Shown in pieces: positions 39,942 to 50,001 of a stretch of DNA of 64,000 nt. The position numbers were made by a program, and so were the translations under genes. Location of the stretch: positions 1 through 64,000 of the forward strand of contig SUWU01000005.1 of the NCBI GenBank assembly GCA_015061295.1, written 5' to 3'. Under the pieces are notes generated by a model that saw nothing but the letters and a program-made list of their open reading frames with translations, searched no databases and was not told the DNA's origin. The first letter of the stretch is position 1, and every line of letters begins with the position of its first letter. Source of the DNA: Lentimicrobiaceae bacterium (GTDB taxonomy: Bacteria > Bacteroidota > Bacteroidia > Bacteroidales > F082).

Positions 39942-41690
39942 TCAATTATATACTGTCACTACATCTTTCTCTCTTTTCGTAAATCCCGTTAAATCAAAGA
40001 GTTCTGTTACGACAACGTAAATGCCAGGAGTGACAACATGTCTATTGTCATCGCATCCGTCCCAAAATATACATGTTTCATATTCAACGAGACTATTATG
40101 TAACAGCTCTCTTATCATATTTCCTTCAGTATCAAAAATCTTGATATTAACACTATAACCTTCTTTATCAAAATTGCAATAGATTCCGCAATTATCATCA
40201 CGACCATCGCCGTCGGGTGAGAAGATTTCTGGGACGACATCTATCATATCATCATTATTCTCGATGATATTCATCGTCATAGAGTTTTTATATCCAGGAG
40301 TGCCATAGTTGACGTTATATGCTGCTGAATGCCAATTATCTTCCGCATCAGAAGAGCGTTCTGAAGATATTCTCTCCAACGACACGCCTTGCGTCTCCGC
40401 TAATAAGTCATAGTGCATCTTGTCGGAATAAAAAATCTCATCAATGATATTTCTTGCCTTATCACAAACGATGACTCTACCTTCTTCATTAGGAAAAGAT
40501 GGCATCGACTTTAAATCTAAGAAACATTCTGAGTCGGAGACATAATGCGATTTTACAGCATCGCCATCGATAGATAGAAGGAGATATGAGTGGGGGAGAA
40601 GTGACCTTGAAACAAAACATATCTCCTTTAATGTAGTATCAACAGGATTGGGAAATGCTTGTTTCACAGTGCCAACCATCAGCGAGCTTATATCTATTAC
40701 CTTCTCGGAACGATTGTAAAGTTCAATGTATTCGACACAGTCGTTGGTAGGATTAAATAATATCTCGTTAATGATGACATCGTTTTGTTCAATTACTTCA
40801 GCTATACCAAAAACAACCTTAATCTCGGTGTCTGATGCTATATCTTTGCAGTTTAAAATATTATTAACTTCAAGCGTATATAATCTGTCTTCTTCAAAGT
40901 CGTTGCTGAAAATCAATTCTACGGAGCTGTTGTCGTTGGAAGTAGAATGTGCTTCTATAGGATTAGACTGTGTCTCTATCACAAGATAGTTATTCACATC
41001 GAGCAGACTTTCAACATTCATTTTCTGATTGAAATAAACCTCTATGATGTTGTCCGACAGGAAACAAATATAATCAACCTCAGGCTTTATGATGTTTTCT
41101 CTGCTGATAGAGTTTTTTGTTCCTGGTGTTCCCCCCGCTCCACAAACGCTACTGCCCCAATTGCGCTTCCCCGCACAAGGATGCCTCGCATCAATCTGCT
41201 CCAACGACCAACCTCCCTCTTCTTTATAATCGTCACTATGCCAATCAAGTGAAAACTCTACCTGCGAAATGTAATATTCTTCTTCGTCAACAAGCGTCAG
41301 CTCACAACCAGAATTGGTGACCTTAAACGATTTAAAACCATGACATCTACCATATCGCGACATCTCTTCCACCGCATCTTCATGACATATGATGAGATAA
41401 TCTTCTACTTGAAGTATGACATCTTCCTCAAAATGATATTTGCTGCTGCCAATCGTTAATTTCCAATCATTTAGATTTATATCTTCCTCCGAAACATTAT
41501 ATAACTCAACATATTCCCATTCTGGCAAATCTCTCGCTGGAGTAGGATCTGCCATTATCTCGTTGATGACAATGGATTCTTGGCTATGACTTTGACTATG
41601 ACTTTGACTATGACTATGACAATGACAATGACAATGACAATGACTTTGATACAGACATGTGATGATGAATAAAAGAAGTAACGGTTTCAT
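39942..41690 (-). CDS. Secreted protein with lamin-tail-like domains and C-terminal gliding/FlgD-like domain
   Basis: 'SIVINEIMADPTPARDLPEWEYVELYNVSEEDINLNDWKLTIG', 'VIINEILFNPTNDCVEYIELYNRSE', 'FSPDGDGRDDNCGI...VNIKIFDTEGNMI...WDGCDDNRHVVTPGIYVVV'. Confidence 0.8.
   Translation of the reverse strand: MKPLLLLFIITCLYQSHCHCHCHCHSHSQSHSQSHSQESIVINEIMADPTPARDLPEWEYVELYNVSEEDINLNDWKLTIGSSKYHFEEDVILQVEDYLIICHEDAVEEMSRYGRCHGFKSFKVTNSGCELTLVDEEEYYISQVEFSLDWHSDDYKEEGGWSLEQIDARHPCAGKRNWGSSVCGAGGTPGTKNSISRENIIKPEVDYICFLSDNIIEVYFNQKMNVESLLDVNNYLVIETQSNPIEAHSTSNDNSSVELIFSNDFEEDRLYTLEVNNILNCKDIASDTEIKVVFGIAEVIEQNDVIINEILFNPTNDCVEYIELYNRSEKVIDISSLMVGTVKQAFPNPVDTTLKEICFVSRSLLPHSYLLLSIDGDAVKSHYVSDSECFLDLKSMPSFPNEEGRVIVCDKARNIIDEIFYSDKMHYDLLAETQGVSLERISSERSSDAEDNWHSAAYNVNYGTPGYKNSMTMNIIENNDDMIDVVPEIFSPDGDGRDDNCGIYCNFDKEGYSVNIKIFDTEGNMIRELLHNSLVEYETCIFWDGCDDNRHVVTPGIYVVVTELFDLTGFTKREKDVVTVYN
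41585..41650. repeat. Hexamer array, 11 units, coding for (CH/SH/SQ)n after the signal peptide
   Basis: tatgac|tttgac|tatgac|tttgac|tatgac|tatgac|aatgac x4|tttgat. Confidence 0.95.
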
Positions 41691-41846
41691 AGTTTTATGG
41701 TTTTTCTTTTTACTACATAAAAACGTTTCTAATAAATTCGTATTTTTGCATGTAAAAGTATGACTTTTTTATTATAAACAGTTGGATTTTAACATTTTTT
41801 AACATTTTTGTATGATAATGTTATTGATAATAAAATTTATGACGAT

Positions 41847-42836
41847 ATGAAGATAGCAGTTATTGGTGCCACAGGAGTAGTGGGGCAGAAGATGTTGCAG
41901 GTTTTAGAGGAGCAGAATCTGTCTTTTGATGAGCTTATCGTCGCCGCGTCGGAGAAGTCGATAGGGAAGAAAATATTATTTAAAGACAAAGAATACACAT
42001 TGATGTCGGTAGAACAGGCTATTGAGGAGTGTCCTAACATTGCGATATTTTCTGCTGGAGCGGGGACATCGCTGAAGTATGCCAAGAAATTTGCTGAGCG
42101 GGGAACCTACGTCATCGACAACAGTTCTGCTTGGCGTAAAGATATGGAAGTGCCTCTCGTAGTGCCAGAAATCAACGCATCAGACATCAATATTAATAAT
42201 CATATCATCGCAAATCCTAACTGCACAACGATATGTATGCTGATGGCAGTGGCTCCATTACATAAGAGATATAAAGTGAAGAGACTCGTTATATCAACGT
42301 ATCAGTCTGTTAGCGGTAGCGGTCAGAAAGGATTAGATCAACTTGCCTGTGAGCAAAGAGGCGTCACTTCTGACAACCCAGCTTATCCTCATCAGATTCA
42401 TGAGAATGTTATCCCTCATGGTGGCGATTTCTCTGAGACAGGCTACACCGCAGAAGAAGATAAACTCGTGTTCGAGACTAATAAAATCTTACATTCCGAC
42501 ATAGCCGTCACAGCTACCGTGGTGCGCGTCCCCGTCTATGGCGGCCATTCAGAAAGCGTCAATATAGAGTTTGAACAACAGTTTGATTTAGATGAGGTAA
42601 AAGAAGTCTTGTCGAATACTCCTGGCGTAAAAGTCTATGATAACCCATCAGAAAATATATATCCTATGCCTATAATGGCTTACGATAAAGACGAGGTCTT
42701 CGTCGGTCGTATCCGTCGCGACTTTAGCATAGAAAAGGGTCTTAACCTTTGGGTTGTTTCCGACAACATTAGAAAGGGCGCAGCAACAAATGCCGTACAA
42801 ATAGCTAAATACATCATTGAGAATTTTAAAATATGA
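41847..42836 (+). CDS. asd: Aspartate-semialdehyde dehydrogenase
   Basis: 'MKIAVIGATGVVGQKMLQVLEEQ', 'IANPNCTTICMLMAVAPLH', 'STYQSVSGSGQKGLDQL'. Confidence 0.95.
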   Translation: MKIAVIGATGVVGQKMLQVLEEQNLSFDELIVAASEKSIGKKILFKDKEYTLMSVEQAIEECPNIAIFSAGAGTSLKYAKKFAERGTYVIDNSSAWRKDMEVPLVVPEINASDININNHIIANPNCTTICMLMAVAPLHKRYKVKRLVISTYQSVSGSGQKGLDQLACEQRGVTSDNPAYPHQIHENVIPHGGDFSETGYTAEEDKLVFETNKILHSDIAVTATVVRVPVYGGHSESVNIEFEQQFDLDEVKEVLSNTPGVKVYDNPSENIYPMPIMAYDKDEVFVGRIRRDFSIEKGLNLWVVSDNIRKGAATNAVQIAKYIIENFKI

Positions 42837-43759
42837 AGATATATCACGACTTTAATGACTTTGTGAAAGTGCCTAATGCTATCGTCACGATAGGAACTTT
42901 CGATGGTGTACATCTCGGTCATCAGGTTATCCTAAAAGATATGATAAAGACAGCTAAAGAGATAGGAGGAGAAACCGTCGTGATAACATTCTATCCACAC
43001 CCTCGTCAAGTACTTAATATCAATAGCTCTAACCTCCGTTTTATCACAACACAAGAACATAAGATACAGCTCCTCGAAGAGATAGGCATCGACAATCTTG
43101 TCATTGTAAACTTCACAAAAGAGTTTTCTCGTATCACTTCTGATTGTTTTATCCGCGATTATGTCATCGAAAAAATATCTCCTGTTCGTTTTGTAATAGG
43201 TTATGATCATCATTTTGGTAAAAACAGAATGGGCGATTTTGACCTCTTGTATGATTTAGGAATGCAATATCGTTTTAAGGTACAACGTATTCCTGCTCAT
43301 GATGTTCAAAATATAGCAGTTAGCTCTACTAAGATACGTCTTTCTTTGGAACAGGGCGATGTGGAACATGCTAATGCACTCTTAGGTTATCAATTTTCAT
43401 ATAAAGGTAAGGTCATCTCTGGCGAGCGTATCGGAAGAGAGATAGGCTATCGTACAGCTAATTTAGATGTAGCTAATGAATATCGCCTGATAAAGAGTGC
43501 CGGTGTTTATGCTTCTTATGTGGATTATGAAGATAAGGAGTATAAAGCAATGACTTATATAGGTAAAAAACCTACTATTACCAACAACGATACTGAGAAT
43601 ATAGAGGTTCATATCTTAGATTTTGATGGCGATTTATACGATAAAGAACTGAAGATTCGTTTTGTCGCTAAGATTAGAGATGAACAGAAATTTGATGATT
43701 TAGAATCTTTAAGAACTCAGATTGAGATTGACGAAAATAAAATAAGAGAATTATTATAA
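42833..43759 (+). CDS. ribF: Bifunctional riboflavin kinase/FAD synthetase
   Basis: 'AIVTIGTFDGVHLGHQVIL', 'VIGYDHHFGKNRMGDFDLL', 'IGREIGYRTANLDV'; ATGA overlap with asd. Confidence 0.95.
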   Translation: MKIYHDFNDFVKVPNAIVTIGTFDGVHLGHQVILKDMIKTAKEIGGETVVITFYPHPRQVLNINSSNLRFITTQEHKIQLLEEIGIDNLVIVNFTKEFSRITSDCFIRDYVIEKISPVRFVIGYDHHFGKNRMGDFDLLYDLGMQYRFKVQRIPAHDVQNIAVSSTKIRLSLEQGDVEHANALLGYQFSYKGKVISGERIGREIGYRTANLDVANEYRLIKSAGVYASYVDYEDKEYKAMTYIGKKPTITNNDTENIEVHILDFDGDLYDKELKIRFVAKIRDEQKFDDLESLRTQIEIDENKIRELL

Positions 43760-43787
43760 TTTGATAAACACTTAAATTTATTTTGAT

Positions 43788-45530
43788 ATGAAAAGATTAC
43801 TAACATTAATGATTATCATGTGTTTCGTTTCTTTTATGAAACCAACACAGGCTTGTACCAACTTTTTAATTACTCCTGGCGCATCTGTCGATGGCTCATC
43901 GATGATTTCTTATGCCGCCGACTCTCATGTCCTTTTCGGTGAATTGTATCATTATCCTGCTGCTGATTATCCAGAAGGTGCTATGAGAGAAATCTATGAC
44001 TGGGATTCAGGTCGTTATCTCGGAAGGATACCAGAGGTACCTCATACTTACAATGTTGTAGGTAACATGAACGAATGGCAGCTCGCTATAGGTGAAACAA
44101 CCTTCGGTGGACTTCCAAATCTCGGTAATCCAGAGGGTATGATAGATTATGGTAGCTTGATATATACCACACTTCAACGTGCTAAGACAGCTCGCGAAGC
44201 TATCAAGACAATGGCAGAACTTGTTGCTGAGTACGGTTATTTCAGCGATGGCGAGTCGTTCTCTATCGCCGACCCTAACGAGGTCTGGATTATGGAACTC
44301 ATCGGTAAAGGTCAGGAGAAAGGTGCAGTGTGGGTAGCTCGTCGCATCCCTGATGGCTACGTCTCAGCTCACGCTAACCAAGCTCGTATCACTACTTTCC
44401 CTTTGGCAACAAGGAAAAATAAAAATAGTATCACCTCAAAGAATTTAGACAAACTTCTGAAGAATCCTAACATCGACTGTGTATATGCAGAAGACGTGAT
44501 TTCTTTTGCTAAGAAAAACAACTTATACGTTGGAGCAGATGAGCAGTTCTCTTTCTCTGATGTATATGCCCCTGTCGATTTCAGTGGCGCTCGTGCCTGC
44601 GAGATTCGTGTTTGGGCTATGTTTAACCAAGTTGTCGATGACATGAATCAATATTGGGATTATGCAACAGGAAGAAATATAAATCGTGTGAAACCTTATG
44701 TCAAAGGTGAGCCTCAGACACCTGAGAATTTCCCTACCAACAGAATGCCACTCTGGGTCAAGCCTAATGAGAAAGTTTCAGTCTTAGACATGATGGCTTT
44801 TATGCGCGACCATCTTGAAGGTACAGAACTCGATATGACTCAAGATATTGGAGCTGGTCCTTTCGGCTGTCCATACAGACCACGTCCTATGGGCTTTGAA
44901 GTTGATGGCGTAGAATATGTTCACGAACGCGCTACTGCAACACAGCAGACTGCTTTCTCTTTCGTAGCACAATGTAGGCCTAACACCATTAATAATATAG
45001 GTGGTATTATCTGGTTCGGCGTCGATGACGCAGCAAGCACAGTCTATTGTCCTATGTACACCTGCATGACAGAGATTCCTCTTTGTTTCAGAGAAGGCAA
45101 TGGCGACATCATGGAATATTCTGAGACAGCAGCATTCTGGGCTTTCAACCAAGTGACAAACTGGGCTTATACAAAATATAACTACATTCATCCAGAGATT
45201 GCTGAGAAACAAGCAGCTTACGAACAAGGCTGGGTGAAGACAGTGTTAGACGTCGATGCTAAAGCCGCTGAGCTTTACAAAGAAGACCCTAAGAAAGCTG
45301 TGGAATATCTTACTAAATTCTCAAGTACTGAAGCTGAGAAATTGACAGCCGACTGGAGAGAGTTTTACAAATATTTGTTCGTGAAATATATGGATTTCAA
45401 TATCAAGACAGCTCAGCCTACACCTAAGAGCTACAAGTTCTTCGCTCCTAAGGTTGAACAACCAGAATTTAACGAGGAATTTTACAGAGCTATCATAGAA
45501 CAGACAGGCGATAAATTGAGAGTTTATTGA
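43788..45530 (+). CDS. C69-family dipeptidase (PepD-like)
   Basis: Signal peptide then 'ACTNFLITPGASVDGSSMISYAADSH', 'GETTFGG', 'EVWIMELIGKG', 'ISAHANQARI'-like segment. Confidence 0.9.
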   Translation: MKRLLTLMIIMCFVSFMKPTQACTNFLITPGASVDGSSMISYAADSHVLFGELYHYPAADYPEGAMREIYDWDSGRYLGRIPEVPHTYNVVGNMNEWQLAIGETTFGGLPNLGNPEGMIDYGSLIYTTLQRAKTAREAIKTMAELVAEYGYFSDGESFSIADPNEVWIMELIGKGQEKGAVWVARRIPDGYVSAHANQARITTFPLATRKNKNSITSKNLDKLLKNPNIDCVYAEDVISFAKKNNLYVGADEQFSFSDVYAPVDFSGARACEIRVWAMFNQVVDDMNQYWDYATGRNINRVKPYVKGEPQTPENFPTNRMPLWVKPNEKVSVLDMMAFMRDHLEGTELDMTQDIGAGPFGCPYRPRPMGFEVDGVEYVHERATATQQTAFSFVAQCRPNTINNIGGIIWFGVDDAASTVYCPMYTCMTEIPLCFREGNGDIMEYSETAAFWAFNQVTNWAYTKYNYIHPEIAEKQAAYEQGWVKTVLDVDAKAAELYKEDPKKAVEYLTKFSSTEAEKLTADWREFYKYLFVKYMDFNIKTAQPTPKSYKFFAPKVEQPEFNEEFYRAIIEQTGDKLRVY

Positions 45531-45551
45531 TGAGAAGATGATACAAAAATT

Positions 45552-45579
45552 AAAGCCGCAAGATATCTTGCGGCTTTTT
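45552..45579. terminator. Bidirectional terminator between the C69 peptidase gene and cydB
   Basis: GCCGCAAGATATCTTGCGGC palindrome with flanking A and T runs, between convergent genes. Confidence 0.85.
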
Positions 45580-45595
45580 CGTTTCTTAATATATT

Positions 45596-46738
45596 TTAAT
45601 ATTTCTCGCCTCTTTCCAATTCTTCTTTCGTCAAAGATTTCTTATCCATTTGTCGCCAGAAATAGGCGATGTAGGCTAACACGAAAGGAATTATTAAGGA
45701 GACTATCGCCATCGTCTTTAATGTAAATTCACTTGAACTACTATTACTTAAAGTAAGCGATGCTTGTAAGTCGGCAGTCGATGGGTAATATGATGTGCCG
45801 TTATATCCTGCTATCATAAATATCGCCATCACAGCTAAGACAGTTCCAGGAGCGGCGAACCATATTCCTCTTCTGAATTCCTTTTTCATTAATGTCATCA
45901 CGACACCTGTGACTAACAGAACAGCTCCTAATAAGAACATTATCAGCACTGCTGGCATTTGTATTAAGTTATGGAAATATTTACCTTTCTCCATGAAGAC
46001 CTTACCCTCAGCATCGACGGCGAAACCTTCCATAGTGATGAGGTTAATGATGACGAGAACCAACATAATTAAAAATCCAACGAAACAAATCAAGAGGCTC
46101 TTACGTAACTGAGTCGCTAATTTATCATCATCGATATTGTTAATCATATATAAGGCGCCGAGACATATAGCGAGGAACATCACCATCAGTCCGAACTCCA
46201 CGTTGAATGGATTAGCGACGGCTTCAAGTCCGTGCCAATTATTTGCCCAACGGCTTATGACAGGCGCTCCTATGTCGGCGACGGCGTTTTTATTCACCAT
46301 AAATTCTGAGCCTGTGAAGAAAGTTCCTACGGCAGTACCTATTAACAAAGGTGCGAGGCAACCGTTGATGGTGAGGAAAGCACGGAAAGCATTTTTACCG
46401 AGAAGGTTGCCAGCCTTGTTTTGAAATTCATAAGAGACGGCTTGGAAGACAAATGTTATCAAGATTAGAATCCAGACCCAATAGGCTCCGCCGAAGCTGG
46501 TGCTGTAAAATAACGGAAACGAGGCGAAGAACGCACCGCCGAATGTTACTAATGTGGTGAAGGTAAGTTCCCATTTACGACCTGTGGAATTGACGATTAA
46601 TTGTCGTTCGTCTTCGGTCTTTCCAGCAAGGAAGATCAAGGCGTTGCCACCTTGTACGAAGAGTAAAAACACCAAGAGTCCGCCAAGTAATGCGATTAAG
46701 AACCACCAGTAATTCTGTAAAAATTCGTATGTTATCAT
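45596..46738 (-). CDS. cydB: Cytochrome bd ubiquinol oxidase subunit II
   Basis: Multi-TM, adjacent to cydA; 'WFLIALLGGLLVFLLFVQGGNAL', 'GYNGTSYYPS'. Confidence 0.92.
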   Translation of the reverse strand: MITYEFLQNYWWFLIALLGGLLVFLLFVQGGNALIFLAGKTEDERQLIVNSTGRKWELTFTTLVTFGGAFFASFPLFYSTSFGGAYWVWILILITFVFQAVSYEFQNKAGNLLGKNAFRAFLTINGCLAPLLIGTAVGTFFTGSEFMVNKNAVADIGAPVISRWANNWHGLEAVANPFNVEFGLMVMFLAICLGALYMINNIDDDKLATQLRKSLLICFVGFLIMLVLVIINLITMEGFAVDAEGKVFMEKGKYFHNLIQMPAVLIMFLLGAVLLVTGVVMTLMKKEFRRGIWFAAPGTVLAVMAIFMIAGYNGTSYYPSTADLQASLTLSNSSSSEFTLKTMAIVSLIIPFVLAYIAYFWRQMDKKSLTKEELERGEKY

Positions 46739-46741
46739 GAC

Positions 46742-48238
46742 TTATTCTCCTTTCTGTTCTTCTATTTGAGGTCCTTGTTTTATAGCTTTTATTATTATTC
46801 TCGTCTCTATCACGAGGAAGAGAGTGAAGATGGCGACGAAGAGGAAGAAGGTTGTTTGTACTGCACCGACGCTTACACTTGAGACAGCAGCGTTGACGGG
46901 AAGCAAGCCTTCTATCGTCCATGGCTGACGACCTGCCTCTGCCACTATCCAACCAGCTTGTCCGGCGAGGTAAACCAATGGTATAGACAGTAATGAAATC
47001 CATTGAAGCCATCTCATATTGACGAGTTTCTTTTTATATTCCATCCAAAGCACGACAATCATAAGAAGCAGTAAGAATGTTCCTAAGCCTACCATAACGC
47101 GAAATGCCCAATATATCAACGTTACATTAGGTACGAGTTCTTCGCGATTTTCGATATATCCGTATCCGAAGTAATCGACGTTTTCATCGAGTATTTGACG
47201 AGCATCTTCAGCTGCTTGAGGGTCGCTGTCTTTCAAAGTACGATAGCTCTCGAAAGCGGTCAATGCTGTCTTGCCGCGTTGCATCTTCTCTTCTGCCGAG
47301 AGATGACGCACACCATCAGGAGTAGTGTAGCCATCGAGTATATCATTGATTCCTGGTACATAACCGTCGATGTCGTGAGTAGCTAAGATAGATAACATTC
47401 CAGGTATCTCAATACCAGGCACTATAGAGAAAGGAGCGCGGGTGCCTCCGTCTTCTAAGCCTTCGGCAGCAGCGAGTTTCATAGGCTGATATTTGCCCAT
47501 ATGAATACCAGAACTATCACCGCTGAACATGAGAGCCAATGTTCCAACAATGCCTACAACTGCTGACACTTTTATACTTGCGAGAGCGAATTTAGTCTCA
47601 CGTTTTTTTAGTAGGTACCAGCAACTGATGCCGATGGCGAAGATGGCTCCTGTCATCCATCCGCTGAAGACAGCGTGGAAAAATTTAGAGACAGCAACAG
47701 GGTTGAGTACTAAAGCCCAGAAGTCTGTCATCTCGTGACGTACGGTATCGGGGTTAAACTCCATTCCCACAGGATGCTGCATCCATGCGTTGGCGATGAG
47801 AATCCATAGTGCCGACAATGCAGAGCCTATGGCAACGAACCATGTGGAGGCAAGGTGAACTTTAGGACTTATCTTCTCCCATCCGAAAAACATAACGGCG
47901 AAGAAGGTAGCTTCCATGAAGAAAGCGAAGATGCCTTCGATGGCAAGTGGCGCGCCGAAGATGTCGCCTACAAACCATGAGTAATTACTCCAGTTGGTGC
48001 CAAATTGAAATTCTAAGATGATGCCCGTAGCGATGCCTACAGCAAAGTTAATGGCAAAGAGTTTCATCCAAAACTTGGTGGTGTTTTTCCAGAACTCGTC
48101 TTTTTTGACGACATAAAGAGTCTCCATGACAGCCATTATCACGGCAAGACCCAAAGTCAGCGGGACGAAGATCCAGTGATAGGCTGCGGTGAGAGCAAAC
48201 TGTGCCCTCGACCAATCTACTAATGCGCTTTCAATCAT
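46742..48238 (-). CDS. cydA: Cytochrome bd ubiquinol oxidase subunit I
   Basis: 'DWSRAQFALTAAYHWIFVPLTLGLAVIMAVMETLYV', 'GWIVAEAGRQPWTIEGLLPVNAAVS'. Confidence 0.96.
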   Translation of the reverse strand: MIESALVDWSRAQFALTAAYHWIFVPLTLGLAVIMAVMETLYVVKKDEFWKNTTKFWMKLFAINFAVGIATGIILEFQFGTNWSNYSWFVGDIFGAPLAIEGIFAFFMEATFFAVMFFGWEKISPKVHLASTWFVAIGSALSALWILIANAWMQHPVGMEFNPDTVRHEMTDFWALVLNPVAVSKFFHAVFSGWMTGAIFAIGISCWYLLKKRETKFALASIKVSAVVGIVGTLALMFSGDSSGIHMGKYQPMKLAAAEGLEDGGTRAPFSIVPGIEIPGMLSILATHDIDGYVPGINDILDGYTTPDGVRHLSAEEKMQRGKTALTAFESYRTLKDSDPQAAEDARQILDENVDYFGYGYIENREELVPNVTLIYWAFRVMVGLGTFLLLLMIVVLWMEYKKKLVNMRWLQWISLLSIPLVYLAGQAGWIVAEAGRQPWTIEGLLPVNAAVSSVSVGAVQTTFFLFVAIFTLFLVIETRIIIKAIKQGPQIEEQKGE

Positions 48239-48242
48239 AATA

Positions 48243-48455
48243 TCATTTTTTTATTAATTGCGTTCCAACGTATTCGCTTTTTTGTTCATCAGTCTTTCCC
48301 GCCATAGCTGGCTTAAAGAAAAACAATCGTAAGACAAGAAATAATATGATGACTTTGAGAAATATCAAGAGCCACAACTGTTTGCCCCAAGTCATATTCT
48401 TGAAGCCTTCGTAATAAAAGTTCCAGATAGAGATGATAGTTTTTTTCAAGTTCAT
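48243..48455 (-). CDS. DUF4492-like small single-TM protein upstream of cydA
   Basis: 'IWNFYYEGFKNMTWGKQLWLLIFLKVIILFLVLRLFFFK'; 4 bp before cydA on the same strand. Confidence 0.75.
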   Translation of the reverse strand: MNLKKTIISIWNFYYEGFKNMTWGKQLWLLIFLKVIILFLVLRLFFFKPAMAGKTDEQKSEYVGTQLIKK

Positions 48456-48826
48456 TGTTCAGGATTTATGTTATAATACTCATTCCATTGTTTCAACACT
48501 TCTTGCCAATCTTCCACTTCGCCATTGGCGATGGCTTCGGCTTGTTTAAGAGATTCTTCGTATTGTTTCTTCTCGGCATAGCGTTGTTTCATCTCTTCTA
48601 TCGTCGCCTCGTCAAGGATATGAATCCTGTTACGACGCACGCATTCGTCCAATTCTTTCGGGCCGAAAGGCTGACCTTGAACATTGAAGTCAGAGATATT
48701 GAAGTTAAACACCGTTCTCAAAGTATGACGTACCATCTTCTGACTGCCACGATTACTTGCCACCTTACGATTCAAAAGTTTACGGATAATGTCTATCTCA
48801 CGCTGTGAAAATTTATTTCTGCCCAT
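48452..48826 (-). CDS. Conserved-looking hypothetical protein coupled to the DUF4492-like gene
   Basis: 4-bp ATGA overlap with the DUF4492-like ORF; 'QREIDIIRKLLNRKVASNRGSQKMVRHTLRTVFNFNISDF'. Confidence 0.7.
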   Translation of the reverse strand: MGRNKFSQREIDIIRKLLNRKVASNRGSQKMVRHTLRTVFNFNISDFNVQGQPFGPKELDECVRRNRIHILDEATIEEMKQRYAEKKQYEESLKQAEAIANGEVEDWQEVLKQWNEYYNINPEQ

Positions 48827-48827
48827 T

Positions 48828-48862
48828 TAGTTCAATTTACAATTAACAGTTTTCAGTTTATT
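48828..48862. repeat. Heptamer array (RTTWACA-like), 5 units
   Basis: tagttca|atttaca|attaaca|gttttca|gtttatt. Confidence 0.65.
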
Positions 48863-48881
48863 TTTAGCTGCAAATATAGGA

Positions 48882-48916
48882 AAAAGCGCGTAATCCATGA
48901 AGGATTACGCGCTTTT
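48882..48916 (-). terminator. Terminator with GCGCGTAATCC stem
   Basis: AAAAGCGCGTAATCC-atgaa-GGATTACGCGCTTTT, 15-bp stem. Confidence 0.85.
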
Positions 48917-48951
48917 GAAGTTTTATTTGCACAAAACTGTGAATGATGTCT

Positions 48952-49650
48952 TTAAAAGTTTTTCATAACATCAAGCATTTCTCCTGCAAGTTCAAATGCA
49001 TCCTCCGCCATCTTTAAGGCTTCTTCTGCTTCTTTTAAATCTTCATCAATGTCATCATCTAAATCATCAATAATCGACTTAGTTTCTTTTGTGGCAGTTG
49101 GTTTCTCATTAGTCTTTTTATCTTCATTCTTTTGTATTATAGATGTGACTCTAAAACTTGCAGCTTCAGATAAATTGTCAAAATGGAAACCTATGGTTGT
49201 AGTCTCATCAGGGAGAATATGTAATGCGGCTGTCATCTCATCCCAGGAATAAGGGGTTGCTTTAGCATTTATTTTATCAATAATATCTCCATCAATATTA
49301 AGTATTTCAATACCAAATCCAGCACAGTTCTCTGCTGATGATTCGTCTGCTTCTGGGAAAATGACTACATTGTCACGGTCATAAGGAAGCTCTTTATTGG
49401 TACGTTTGAGTTCAACTGTAATAACATCATTTTCGTAACTTTTTTGAGCGAATTTAACCTTATAGTCTTTATCTACAACTTCATAACAACCTTTTAAATC
49501 ACCTTTAATTTCTGTTTGAGCAGCTTTCAGAATAAGCTCTTTCTGCTCCTGTTGTTCTTCTGATTTGTCATTTCCACCAATGGTTGACAACAAACCTATC
49601 AGGATTATTACTCCTATACCTATTAAAATATATTTTTTCTTTTTACTCAT
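48952..49650 (-). CDS. Membrane-anchored hypothetical protein with acidic C-terminus
   Basis: N-terminal TM 'YILIGIGVIILIGLLSTIGG', acidic coiled-coil tail. Confidence 0.7.
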   Translation of the reverse strand: MSKKKKYILIGIGVIILIGLLSTIGGNDKSEEQQEQKELILKAAQTEIKGDLKGCYEVVDKDYKVKFAQKSYENDVITVELKRTNKELPYDRDNVVIFPEADESSAENCAGFGIEILNIDGDIIDKINAKATPYSWDEMTAALHILPDETTTIGFHFDNLSEAASFRVTSIIQKNEDKKTNEKPTATKETKSIIDDLDDDIDEDLKEAEEALKMAEDAFELAGEMLDVMKNF

Positions 49651-49683
49651 AACTGTATATTTTTTAATTATTTATAACTTTTA

Positions 49684-50001
49684 TTACATTATTGCATCGA
49701 AAGCATCTAACATATTGCCGACAGATTCTGCTGCGCCTGCTAAATAGTATTCTGCGAGGATAAAAGGCATAACAATAGCCAACACACAAAGCACCATTCC
49801 AATGATAGATTTTTTTAGATTCTGGTGTTTCACAATAGCTACAATTCCACAGATGATACCGATAGGTACCATAAAATAGTTGAGAAATGTGAGAAACATA
49901 AACCATGCACTGACTAATGGCAATAAAGCAAATATCATTGCTATTACACCTAACACAATTGAGGCTTTACTCCAACCTCCATTTACTTTTTGTTCTTCCA
50001 T
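49684..50001 (-). CDS. DUF4190-like small membrane protein
   Basis: 'KASIVLGVIAMIFALLPLVSAWFMFL...PIGIICGIVAIVKHQ...IIGMVLCVLAIVM'. Confidence 0.6.
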   Translation of the reverse strand: MEEQKVNGGWSKASIVLGVIAMIFALLPLVSAWFMFLTFLNYFMVPIGIICGIVAIVKHQNLKKSIIGMVLCVLAIVMPFILAEYYLAGAAESVGNMLDAFDAIM

